Below, one piece after another: positions 36,310 to 44,760 of a DNA stretch of 64,000 nucleotides; the stretch's first letter is position 1, and the number at the start of each line of letters is the position of its first letter. The stretch comes from CAVZMO01 sp963776195 (lineage in GTDB: Bacteria; Nitrospirota; Thermodesulfovibrionia; Thermodesulfovibrionales; SM23-35): assembly GCA_963776195.1 (NCBI GenBank), contig CAVZMO010000044.1, positions 8,261-72,260 of the forward strand. The letters run 5' to 3'. The position numbers and the translations under genes are program-made. Below the pieces are notes generated by a model. That model did not search any database. It saw only the letters and a program-made list of their open reading frames with translations, and had not been told where the DNA came from.

Positions 36310-37605
36310 ATGATACCGCGTTACACACGCCCTGAAATGGGGAAGCTGTGGGATCTTGAGAACAAATATCAGAAATGGCTGGATGTCGAGATCGCCGTAT
36401 GCGAAGCATGGACAGAGTTTGGTGAGATACCGAAAGATATCCTGAAGACAATCAAGAAAAAGGCGAAATTTGATGTTGAGAAGATCGATGAGATAGAAAA
36501 GGTTGTAAAACACGATGTTATTGCATTCCTGACTTCAGTGGCACAGAGCCTGGGTCCCGAATCAAGGTTCATACATAAAGGATTGACCTCATCGGATATC
36601 CTGGATACGGCCTTGGCCCTCCTCATGCGCGAGGCATCCGATATTATTATCAATGATATCAGGGAACTGATGAATGTCACAGAAAAACAGGCTTATAAAT
36701 ATAAAGATACCCCGATGATCGGCAGGAGCCATGGAGTTCATGCAGAGCCTATGACCTTCGGCCTTAAGTTTGCCCTGTGGTACGAGGACATGAAAAGAAA
36801 CATGGCAAGAATAAAGAGGGCCAGGGAAGTCATAAGCATAGGGAAACTCTCCGGAGCAGTCGGCACATTCTCGAATATCCCTCCTGCGATTGAAGAGAAG
36901 GTCTGCAAGAAACTCGGACTGAGACCCGAACCTGTTGCAACGCAGATCGTTCAGAGGGACAGGCATGCTGAATATCTCACATCTCTCGCTCTCATAGCGG
37001 CGTCTGTCGAAAAAATAGCCGTTGAGATAAGACATCTCCAGAGATCTGAAGTTCTCGAGGCTGAAGAGCCCTTTATGGCAGGGCAGAAAGGCTCCTCGGC
37101 AATGCCTCACAAGAGGAACCCGATCGGCTGCGAAAACCTATCGGGTCTTGCGAGGCTCGTAAGGTCAAATGCTATGGCAGCCCTCGAAAACATCGCTTTA
37201 TGGCATGAAAGGGATATATCCCATTCTTCTGTTGAGCGTGTCATAATCCCCGATAGCACGATCATTATTGATTATATGCTTGAAAGGCTTAGTGGAATCC
37301 TTGGCGGACTTCATGTTTATCCCAAAAGAATGAAAGAAAATATGGCTGGGAGCTACGGCCTTTTCAATTCCCAGAGGGTGCTGCTCGCGCTTATAGACAA
37401 GGGCCTCAGGCGCGAGGCTGCCTATGACCTGGTGCAGAAAACCGCGATGAAAAGCTGGAAGACCGGCGTCCAATTCAAAAAGTTATTACTGAAGGATAAA
37501 GACGTCAAGAAATACCTTACGGCAAAGGAGATCGAGAATATTTTCGACCTTGAATATTACCTGAAAAATGTGGATTACATTTTCACCAGGGTGTTCGGGA
37601 AATAA
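36310..37605 (+). CDS. purB: Adenylosuccinate lyase
   Basis: A 431-residue enzyme acting twice in purine synthesis: it cleaves SAICAR to AICAR and adenylosuccinate to AMP. Start MIPRYTRPEMGKLWD is typical. The substrate-binding HDVIAFL and GRSHGVHAEPMTFG are present, and the flexible signature loop is GSSAMPHKRNPIG with the catalytic Ser. AAGGGGG lies just before the ATG. A standalone unit divergent from rpsB. Confidence 0.97.
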   Translation: MIPRYTRPEMGKLWDLENKYQKWLDVEIAVCEAWTEFGEIPKDILKTIKKKAKFDVEKIDEIEKVVKHDVIAFLTSVAQSLGPESRFIHKGLTSSDILDTALALLMREASDIIINDIRELMNVTEKQAYKYKDTPMIGRSHGVHAEPMTFGLKFALWYEDMKRNMARIKRAREVISIGKLSGAVGTFSNIPPAIEEKVCKKLGLRPEPVATQIVQRDRHAEYLTSLALIAASVEKIAVEIRHLQRSEVLEAEEPFMAGQKGSSAMPHKRNPIGCENLSGLARLVRSNAMAALENIALWHERDISHSSVERVIIPDSTIIIDYMLERLSGILGGLHVYPKRMKENMAGSYGLFNSQRVLLALIDKGLRREAAYDLVQKTAMKSWKTGVQFKKLLLKDKDVKKYLTAKEIENIFDLEYYLKNVDYIFTRVFGK

Positions 37606-37962
37606 TTAAGCTTATTTTAAATAAATGCAACCTGATAAGCAATGCTCAGGGCAGGAAAATAATGGATAAAATACAAAAAGCAAATCAACAAAACAATATT
37701 TTGACATGAGAGGTTTACATTACAAACAGTTCGGATTATATGACATCTCTCTTTCACATAGTTGTCAATAAGTCAAAGATTTCTGCATTGTATTTATTAC
37801 GTGATGAAAGTGCGATTTTTATGAGTAAAAGGATCAAACTTTCGTCAGATATCTTGATTTTTATAATAATTTTCTCTTTCGAACTCTGTTCCCTAATATG
37901 CTATATTCTTTCAAGAACCCGGGGGAGACCAAGTTGGTTGAATTATTGTAAAAAAAAAAAAG
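37606..37962. other. Spacer between purB and the kinase cluster
   Basis: A/T-rich. A short frame from 37821 encodes a hydrophobic helix (DILIFIIIFSFELCSLICYIL) like the start of a membrane protein, cut off at a poly-A run near 37950 where a phosphatase remnant begins. This looks like a junction of unrelated fragments. No tRNA or intact gene is visible. Confidence 0.45.
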
Positions 37963-38031
37963 ATTAAGTTGGCTGAGGCCAAGAACAGAGGGGGAAGAGA
38001 TAATATCTCTTTGATCTTGGTGACAATATAA
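37963..38031 (+). pseudogene. C-terminal remnant of a PP2C-type Ser/Thr phosphatase
   Basis: The 22 residues before TAA 38029-38031 read KLAEAKNRGGRDNISLILVTI, the last motif of PP2C phosphatases, where the Asp-Asn pair helps bind metal. Everything upstream is missing beyond a run of A. The stop touches the ATG of the kinase gene (TAAATG), as expected for a phosphatase-kinase pair read together. Confidence 0.65.
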
Positions 38032-39939
38032 ATGGAAATATTTGACAATTCAGGGTCACAGGCATCGCAGCATAATAATCTTTTGTACCACCCCAAAAAG
38101 CTCCTTTCAAAAAAGGCGATTTCATCGGCCAGAAGTATGAGGTCTTTGATGTGCTTGGAGAAGGTGGTTTCGGCATTGTCTATCTGGTCTACTATCGTGG
38201 AGCAAAGATTGCCTTCGCTTTGAAGACATTCCGTGACGAGTATCTCGAAGACATAAAGGCAAGAGAGCGATTCCGCAACGAGGCGCAGGCATGGGTTAAT
38301 CTTGAGCAGCATCCCTATCTTGTCAGGGCATATTGGGTAGAAGAAATCTCCGGCCGGCTTTACATTGCCATGGAACATATCGCCTCTGATGAATTAGGCA
38401 TGAACACCCTTGACGGTTTTCTGAGATGCAGACCTCCTGATTTGGCACAAAGCCTTCGCTGGGCGATACAGTTCTGTCACGGCATGGAGTACGCGTACTC
38501 AAAGGGAGTCAAGGCCCACCGGGACATCAAACCTGCCAATATACTGATAGATCAGAACAAGACAGTAAAAATTTCTGATTTCGGTCTGGCTGGTATTTTT
38601 GTGAACAGCTCTACATTTGAGCAGGGTAGGTTGACAGGGAAAATCCGGAAACGCAGCCTCAATGCAAACAGCTATTGGTGAAAGTATAGGAACCCCTGAA
38701 TATATGCCGCCTGAGCAATTCATGGCTTTGTCAGCCTGTGATGAAAGAAGCGATATTTACAGTTTTGGCATAGTGCTCTATCAAATGGCTTCAGGCGGAA
38801 GATTACCTTTCCATGCAGATAATCCAGCTTTACGATGGACAGCCTTAAAAAATTTTCATTATGAGGCTTCGGTTCCAAAGCTGAACTCACCACTTTCACC
38901 CTATAATCCTCAGATGCCTTGAGAAAGAACCGGGGAAGAGATATCAGACTTACAAAAAGTTACGTGCAGACCTTGAGCCTCTTTTAAAGCGGGAGACAGG
39001 AGAAATAGTCAAGCTTCCTGAATTAAAGGAATTGGAAGCAGGGGAGTTGGCAATCAAGGGGTATTCCTTAGCAATGCTCGGTAAGTATCACGAAGCGATT
39101 GCCTGTTGTGACAAGGCCCTTGAATTAAATCCCAGAGATGCTTGGGTATGGAGTAACAAAGGGGTTGCATTTGGAAGTCTCGGTAACCCTCAGGAAGAAA
39201 TTGCCTGTTTTGAAAGAGCCCTTGAGATAGATCCCAGAGATGTAGCAGCGTGGTTTAACAAAGGGGCTGCCTTGATATAATTTCGGTAAGCCTCAAGAAG
39301 CGATTGCCTGTTGTGAAAGAGCCCTTGAGATAGATCCCAGATATGCTGGGGCATGGAATCACAAAGGGGCTGCCTTAGCAAAGACTCGGTAAGCACCAAG
39401 AAGCGATTACCTGTTATGACAGAGCTCTTGATATAGATCCAAGACTTGCAGGGGTATGGATTAGCAAAGGGGCTTTATTAGGTAGTCTCGGTAAGCACCA
39501 GGAAGCGATTACCTGTTATAAAAGAGCCCTTGAATTAAACCCCAGAGATGTAAAGGTATGGATTAACAAAGGGCTTGCATTAGGTAGTCTCGGTAACCCT
39601 CAGGAAGAAATTGCCTGTTTTGAAAGAGCCCTTGAGATAGATCCCAGACTTGCAGGGGTATGGAATCACAAAGGGGTATTATTAGAAAGTCTCGGCAAGT
39701 CGCAAGAAGCAATTGTTTGTTTTGACAGGGCCCTTGAGTTAAATCCCAGACATGCAGATGCATGGTATGCTAAAGGGCTTGCATTAGGAGATCTCGGTAA
39801 GTCGCAAGAAGCAATTGCCTGTTTTGATCGGGCATTGAAGATCAATCCAAATTATACTCAAGCACGCCGTAACAGAGACAGTTTACTGAATATCTGGCAA
39901 AAATTGTTTAGATCTATTGATGGAAAGATTTATATATGA
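38032..39939 (+). pseudogene. Ser/Thr protein kinase with eight C-terminal TPR repeats (frameshifted)
   Basis: ATG 38032 begins MEIFDNSGSQASQ. After a poly-A frame break (~38092) the kinase domain runs GQKYEVFDVLGEGGFG (glycine loop), FALKTF (ATP Lys), HRDIKPANIL (catalytic loop), DFGLAG, then after a second break (~38640) GTPEYMPPEQF and DIYSFGIVLYQM. A third break (~38905) leads to LRCLEKEPGKRYQTY and then eight 34-residue TPR units of the form KGVAFGSLGNPQEEIACFER, with two more breaks near 39280 and 39390. With frames restored the protein is ~635 residues, complete in its catalytic motifs and without a membrane segment. It overlaps a Clp N-terminal fragment (ATGA). Confidence 0.8.
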
Positions 39940-40046
39940 ATGAACTTTCAGTTGGCGCTGACATGGCTTGGCGGATAGCTACTCATGAAGCTGCGGTTTT
40001 AGGATATCGGTGCATTAAAGGTGAAAATAGGGACAGCGACCATTAA
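39936..40046 (+). pseudogene. Truncated duplicate of a Clp ATPase N-terminal domain
   Basis: This 36-codon frame overlaps the kinase stop (ATGA) and encodes MNELSVGADMAWRIATHEAA and GYRCIKGEN before a stop. The first ~28 residues repeat the beginning of the Clp ATPase at 42096 (NLSLGADMAWRIAAHEAA), with roughly 85 per cent DNA identity over about 80 bases by eye. It seems to be the original kinase-coupled start of the ATPase gene, separated from the rest by the 2-kb insertion that follows. Confidence 0.7.
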
Positions 40047-40052
40047 ATTAGG

Positions 40053-40592
40053 ATGATGAATAAACAGATAGCTATTGCACAATTGCAAGATCAAATCAAT
40101 CAAATTCGAGTAGTGCGAGTTATACGTCGATTTGGAGCGACCTTTACTAAATGGCGAAGAGATACAGAGGTAGTGATTAGCCAGGTATTCAGCGGGGACG
40201 AGAAACATATCCGTGACTTTACAAATATTACATATGGCAATCAGGATTTGCCATATGTAATTGATACTGCTGAAGAGGCAAGGCATCAGCGTGTATACGA
40301 GGAAGGACTTGAGCATGCAGAGTCCATTATTACCTCCTGCATAGATGAAATTAAACAATACTGGAAAGAGGATGGTCCGACATCAATTTTGCCGCATGAG
40401 TTACTCCTGCCAGAAAAAGTGACAATCCCTTGGCTTTTAAAATACGTTCCAGTTCGTCTATGGCTATCAGTGCTTGGACTGTTGCTGGCTGCCTTTCTTG
40501 CTGGGGTAGCTTCATCTCGTATAAGTATTGTCAAAGAAATATTTTATCTTGACAAGATGCCTGCTACAATTCAAAGCACGACTCCGAAATGA
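40053..40592 (+). CDS. Membrane-anchored protein, unknown (possible defence-type sensor domain)
   Basis: A 179-residue protein. Residues ~25-70 (FTKWRRDTEVVISQVFSGDE, KHIRDFTNITY) resemble the helical N-terminal region found in some putative nucleotide-binding and abortive-infection proteins. Residues ~85-110 form a helix ending in SCIDEIKQYWKED. One transmembrane helix (WLSVLGLLLAAFLAGVASS, ~145-163) anchors the C-terminus. The catalytic domain usually following such a region is absent, so this may be a small membrane effector or a fragment. It heads the insertion between the two Clp N-terminal copies. Start ATG 40053 or 40056. Function not known. Confidence 0.55.
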   Translation: MMNKQIAIAQLQDQINQIRVVRVIRRFGATFTKWRRDTEVVISQVFSGDEKHIRDFTNITYGNQDLPYVIDTAEEARHQRVYEEGLEHAESIITSCIDEIKQYWKEDGPTSILPHELLLPEKVTIPWLLKYVPVRLWLSVLGLLLAAFLAGVASSRISIVKEIFYLDKMPATIQSTTPK

Positions 40593-40623
40593 TTGGAACG
40601 GTTAAATAAGGAATTTGGCAGAT

Positions 40624-41421
40624 ATGCAATATCTTTATAGATATCAGCGCATGCCTAATGATAATACGTCAGATTACACGGAGCAAATTTCGAGCGTAGA
40701 AAAATTACTTTCTCATAGCGAATTGTATTTCCCGTCGCCGAAGACATTTAACGATCCCTTCGATAGCAAGGTTGACTTCACTTTTGATGGTTGTACCGAT
40801 GATGATATTCGACAGTATTTAGAAAGGGGATTGAAGGAACTTCATAGAGAGTTTGAGATCAACAAGATTTTTGAATATGCATTAAATAATAAGAACCTTT
40901 GGCAGCAAAATGTAAAGGGAAAAGCGGTTGAAATACTGCAGCCAGAGACGGATTCAATGGGCGTATTATGTTTTTCTGAACATCGAGATGACATTCTTAT
41001 GTGGTCACATTATTCGGATGGGCACAAGGGATTTTGTCTTGAGTTTGACAAAGAGCGTCTTGAAGCTTGGAAGTTTTGCCGACCTGTTGATTATGACCAA
41101 CAATACCTCTCCTTTAAAATGTTTAGCGAAGCCTTGTCCGATAATGAGAAAAGTGTGCAGTTATTACTCAGAAAATCTGGGCACTGGATTTACGAATCCG
41201 AGTGGAGAATAATTGTTAACCCCGATAATGACAACTCTGGGAACTGGAATTACAGGTTTCCAGAGGAATTATTGACTGGGGTTATCTTTGGTTGTCAAAT
41301 GACAGAGGAGAAGAAAAAAATTATTAGGGAATTTTTGAAGAATAGAAAAAGCTATGTTCAATTATATGAGGCTAAAAAGAAAGAAAATGAGTATGCTTTG
41401 AGAATAGAACCCATTAGTTAA
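40624..41421 (+). CDS. DUF2971 family protein
   Basis: The start is taken at ATG 40624, with AAGGA eleven bases upstream; a TTG at 40615 is too close to that site. The 265-residue product has the DUF2971 pattern: LYRYQRM, LYFPSPKTFNDPFDSK (the ligand-binding-like N-terminal motif), GVLCFSEHRDDILMWSHYSDGHKGFCLEF and YESEWRIIV. DUF2971 proteins are common next to phage-defence and toxin genes and are thought to have an ADP-ribosyltransferase-like fold, but few have been tested. It follows the membrane protein by 30 bases and may form a pair with it. Confidence 0.82.
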   Translation: MQYLYRYQRMPNDNTSDYTEQISSVEKLLSHSELYFPSPKTFNDPFDSKVDFTFDGCTDDDIRQYLERGLKELHREFEINKIFEYALNNKNLWQQNVKGKAVEILQPETDSMGVLCFSEHRDDILMWSHYSDGHKGFCLEFDKERLEAWKFCRPVDYDQQYLSFKMFSEALSDNEKSVQLLLRKSGHWIYESEWRIIVNPDNDNSGNWNYRFPEELLTGVIFGCQMTEEKKKIIREFLKNRKSYVQLYEAKKKENEYALRIEPIS

Positions 41422-41449
41422 CGCGAGAGAACAAGGAGGAAAAGATAAT

Positions 41450-41736
41450 ATGCCGTTAGCACAAAAAGTAAAACCAAAGCATCCGTATATTACCTCACTA
41501 AAATCTCACTGCGGGGTAGCCCGATCATCGCAGGAACAAAATTCCCTGTGCGTTCGGTGGTCTTTTATGTATTGAGACAGGGGATGTCTCCTGAAGAACT
41601 GGTAAAAGAGTTCTCACACCTGACACTGCCGCAGGTCTATGACGCTCTCTCATACTATTATGACAACAAGGAAGAGATCGACAGGGACTTGGCGCTTAAA
41701 GAACGGAACTTGAAAGTTAAGGAAACATCTGAATAA
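41450..41736 (+). CDS. DUF433 antitoxin-like HTH protein (one frameshift)
   Basis: ATG 41450 follows AAGGAGG. The first ~23 residues lead to a frame break near 41514 in a G run; one more G restores GSPIIAGTKFPVRSVVFYVL, the DUF433 core with its GTR/K-type turn. The rest (LRQGMSPEELVKEFSHLTLPQVYDAL) is the helix-turn-helix. A charged tail (DLALKERNLKVKETSE) would bind the toxin. The stop shares bases with the ATG of the DUF5615 gene (TAATG), the standard arrangement of a DUF433/DUF5615 toxin-antitoxin pair. Confidence 0.82.
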
Positions 41737-42089
41737 TGGATGGGCCTTCTCTATATCTCGATGAAGATGTAAGGGTCTTGCTGGCGGAAGTTCTGCGCAG
41801 CAGGGGCTATCAGGCCACTCATGTCCTCGAAGTGAAAAGAACGGGGGATAGCGACGCAGAGCAGCTTGCCTATGCTGCAAAAAATAGGATGGCTGTGTTG
41901 ACCCATAATATCAGGGACTATGTTGTCCTCCATAAAGTCTATCAGGCTGCCGGGAAAAACCATTTCGGCATTATCGTTTCCGAGCAGATTCCTTTCAACG
42001 AGCTCCTAAGACGAACGTTGAAATGTCTCGCAACCAATTCTAAAGAATCGTTGAGCAACAGTTTGATCTGGCTGCAGGATTATAAGTAG
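41736..42089 (+). CDS. DUF5615 PIN-like toxin
   Basis: A 117-residue protein of the DUF5615 group, PIN-like putative RNases related to Mut7-C. Acidic positions expected for metal binding are visible: LDEDV at the start, DSDAEQLAYAAK, and THNIRDYVVLH. Its start overlaps the DUF433 stop. The pair sits inside the 2-kb insertion between the two Clp N-terminal copies and could stabilise it. RNase action is inferred from the fold. Confidence 0.82.
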   Translation: MDGPSLYLDEDVRVLLAEVLRSRGYQATHVLEVKRTGDSDAEQLAYAAKNRMAVLTHNIRDYVVLHKVYQAAGKNHFGIIVSEQIPFNELLRRTLKCLATNSKESLSNSLIWLQDYK

Positions 42090-42095
42090 GGACAC

Positions 42096-44467
42096 ATGCA
42101 AAACCTTTCACTTGGCGCTGACATGGCTTGGCGGATAGCTGCGCATGAAGCTGCGGCCTCAGGATATCGATGCATTGAGAAAGAGCACCTTCTTATTGGA
42201 ATCGTTAGTATTGAGAAGGTCATAGCCGACGGTCCGGGTCAAGCAGGATTCGACCAGAATGTTTGGCAGGACTTGAAAGCGGAGCATTCTCTTCTCAAAA
42301 GAATTCTACACTCCTATGGGATTGATCAAACAAAGCTAAAGAAGGATGATCCGCAAAAAGCTTGGCAACGGTGGCTACAAGCACACGGAGAGGACCATCC
42401 ATCGGAGCGAAGAATGCAAGGCAGTATTTGCGAATGCTGCTGTTATGCCCGAGACAAAACAAATAAACATACTGCATCTTGCTGCCGCAATAGCTGATAA
42501 TCCGGGCGACATTTTGACCACTGGTTTCGCCGAACTTGGGGTTGATCCGAAGGCGCTTCGAGATGCTCTTCTCGCATCACGTGAAAAGGCCCCAGTCCAA
42601 ACAAATGAAGACCAGATAAACAATGCCGTTTCGCAATCATATCTCGAACGCTATGGCCGGGATCTCACACAGGCTGCAAAAGAAGACAAACTCGGTCCTT
42701 TTGTGGGCCGACGCAATGAACTTCTTCAGATAATTCAAACTCTTGCCCGCAGCATGAAGAATAACCCTGTTCTCGTTGGCGAAGCAGGTGTTGGAAAATC
42801 TGCAATTGTTGAAGCACTGGCTCTTCGGGCAAGTCAGGGTAAAGATCCTCAGATCCTCGCAGACAAAAGAATTATCGAGTTGAATATTGGGGGCCTGATA
42901 GGAGGGACCAAATACAGAGGTGAATTTGAGGAACGACTCACAAAAATTATTGCGGAAGTGCGTTCCAATCCTAATATCATACTTTTTATTGATGAGATAC
43001 ATAACCTGATCGGTGCAGGACGAGCGGAAGGGAGCATGGATGCTGCAAATATAATGAAACCGGCGCTCGCACGCGGAGAATTACGCTGCATTGGGGCAAC
43101 GACCATATCAGAATACAGGAGTTATATTGAGTCAGATCCTGCTCTGGAAAGACGGTTCGAAAAGATAACCATTAATGAACCTTCAAGGGATGAATCACTT
43201 GAAATCCTCAAAGGTCTCAGACCAAAGTGGGAGAAACACTACAATAAAAAGATAACTGACAGGGCACTTGAAGCTGCTGTCGATATGTCTGTGAGATTTG
43301 ATACAGACCACCATTTGCCGGACAAGGCAGTTGATCTTGTGGACAAGGCTGGCGCACGAATGCAGATACCCTGTTTAAGTATGGCGCCGACAAAGGAAGG
43401 CAAAGGGATGCAAGTGGCGGTTAACCCTAAGCCTCAATACCCTGATGAAGTGACAGAATTTACCATCGCACAGGTTCTTTCTGACAAGATGGAGATACCA
43501 TTAGAAATTATCCTGAGTCATCATGAAGTTCTTTCAAATTCCCGGCTTCTTGGATTGAGTGCTCATTCTTGAAGAAAAGAATCATTGGACAAGATGAGGC
43601 GATAGAGAGGGTCAGTCATCGTCTTCTCATGGTACATGCAGGAATGGGAAAAAGGAGGGGGCCTTTAGCAGTCTTCTTATTTTTAGGGCCAACAGGAGTA
43701 GGAAAAACTGAACTGGCAAAATCTCTATCCGAAGTTTCTATTTGGAAGCGAATCAAATCTGCTTCGTTTTGATATGTCTGAATATATGGAACAACACAGT
43801 GTCGCAAAACTTATCGGTTCTCCACCTGGATATGTCGGACACGAGGAAGAAGGGCAACTGACAGGCAAGCTCAGAACTAAGCCCTATTCAATTGTTTTGC
43901 TTGATGAAATTGAGAAAGCTCACCCGAGAATATTTGACCTGTTTCTACAGGTATTCGATGAAGGACGAATAACTGACTCAAAAGGAAGAACAATTGATGC
44001 AAAAAACACTATAATTATTATGACCTCAAACATCCAGCCTGAAATTACGAAGAAACTTGGCTTCCTTAATAATAATGAAGAAAAGGAAACAAAGAGTAGC
44101 TTTATTAAAAGGTGTTAAACAATTCTTCCGACCTGAACTCATAAATCGTATTGATGAGCAGATTGTTTTTCGTCCGCTCAGTGAAGATAATGTGGAGGGA
44201 AATCTTAAAGAGCGATATTGAATGAAATTTCTGGAAATATTAGGGAGCGATATAAGGTCACGCTGGAGATGTACTGAAGAAGCGGAGAAGTGCATTGCTC
44301 ATAAAGGATATAGCCCTGAATATGGCGCTAGAGAGCTTCGACGAACCGTTGAAAAACTTATTCAGATTCCTTTAAGCAATCTGATTTTATGTAGCAAGTT
44401 GAAAGAGCATAAAAAATGGCGAGTTGTTTGTAGTAATCAGGAGATTTCTCTGGTCCCACATATCTGA
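42096..44467 (+). pseudogene. Double-AAA+ Clp ATPase, ClpA/ClpC-like (frameshifted)
   Basis: ATG 42096 starts a Clp N domain (GADMAWRIAAHEAA). Frame breaks occur near 42350, 43570, 43735, 44112 and 44220; the joined protein is ~790 residues. NBD1 has GEAGVGKSAIVEALA, FIDEIHNLIGAG and Arg finger ALERRFEK. The NBD1-NBD2 linker is short, without the long coiled coil of ClpB. NBD2 has GPTGVGKTELAKSL, LLDEIEKAHP, RPELINRIDEQIVF and the C-terminal YGARELRRTVE. A KKLGF tripeptide lies where ClpA/ClpC carry the IGL/VGF loop that docks on ClpP, so ClpP binding is possible. It follows a kinase-TPR gene and a TA pair. Confidence 0.85.
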
Positions 44468-44604
44468 CTTAATGCTGCGAATTTCCGAGTCTATTCCGAG
44501 CTTATTTAAAAGTATGTATCATGCGCATTTGATGAAGGAAGAAACGGGATTATTTTATATCGTCTTACGGGAATAATATATAAGAAGATTGATTATATTA
44601 TTCT

Positions 44605-44709
44605 TACTAAGGAGTTCATAAGTAAAGCCACATGACAGTCCACGAAAAGCCTTTTAAAAAGGCATGTTATGAGCATCGTATGTGAGACTACTAATGACCG
44701 GATTAGTAA
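44605..44709 (-). repeat. 105-bp repeat, copy B (inverted copy of 23704-23808)
   Basis: Reverse complement of copy A with three differences seen by eye. In this copy the centre is a clean palindrome (GCCTTTTTAAAAGGC). It lies about 140 bases after the Clp ATPase stop and about 50 bases before purL. On its own strand no gene follows. Confidence 0.85.
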
Positions 44710-44760
44710 TTCTTAAACTGAAAACAGCTAACCTTCCTTTTCTGTTAAAATAAAATTCAA

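Noticed and set aside
37701..37740. TTGACATGAG motif, also seen near 3274 and 53604, as a shared regulatory site
   Set aside because: The shared core is about ten bases, flanks differ and no matching -10 element lies at the right spacing at 37701. It may be chance.
38980..39870. Regular ~102-base spacing resembling a repeat array
   Set aside because: The units are diverged and translate into 34-residue TPR motifs in one direction, so this is protein repeat coding, not a CRISPR array. No CRISPR array was seen anywhere in the window.
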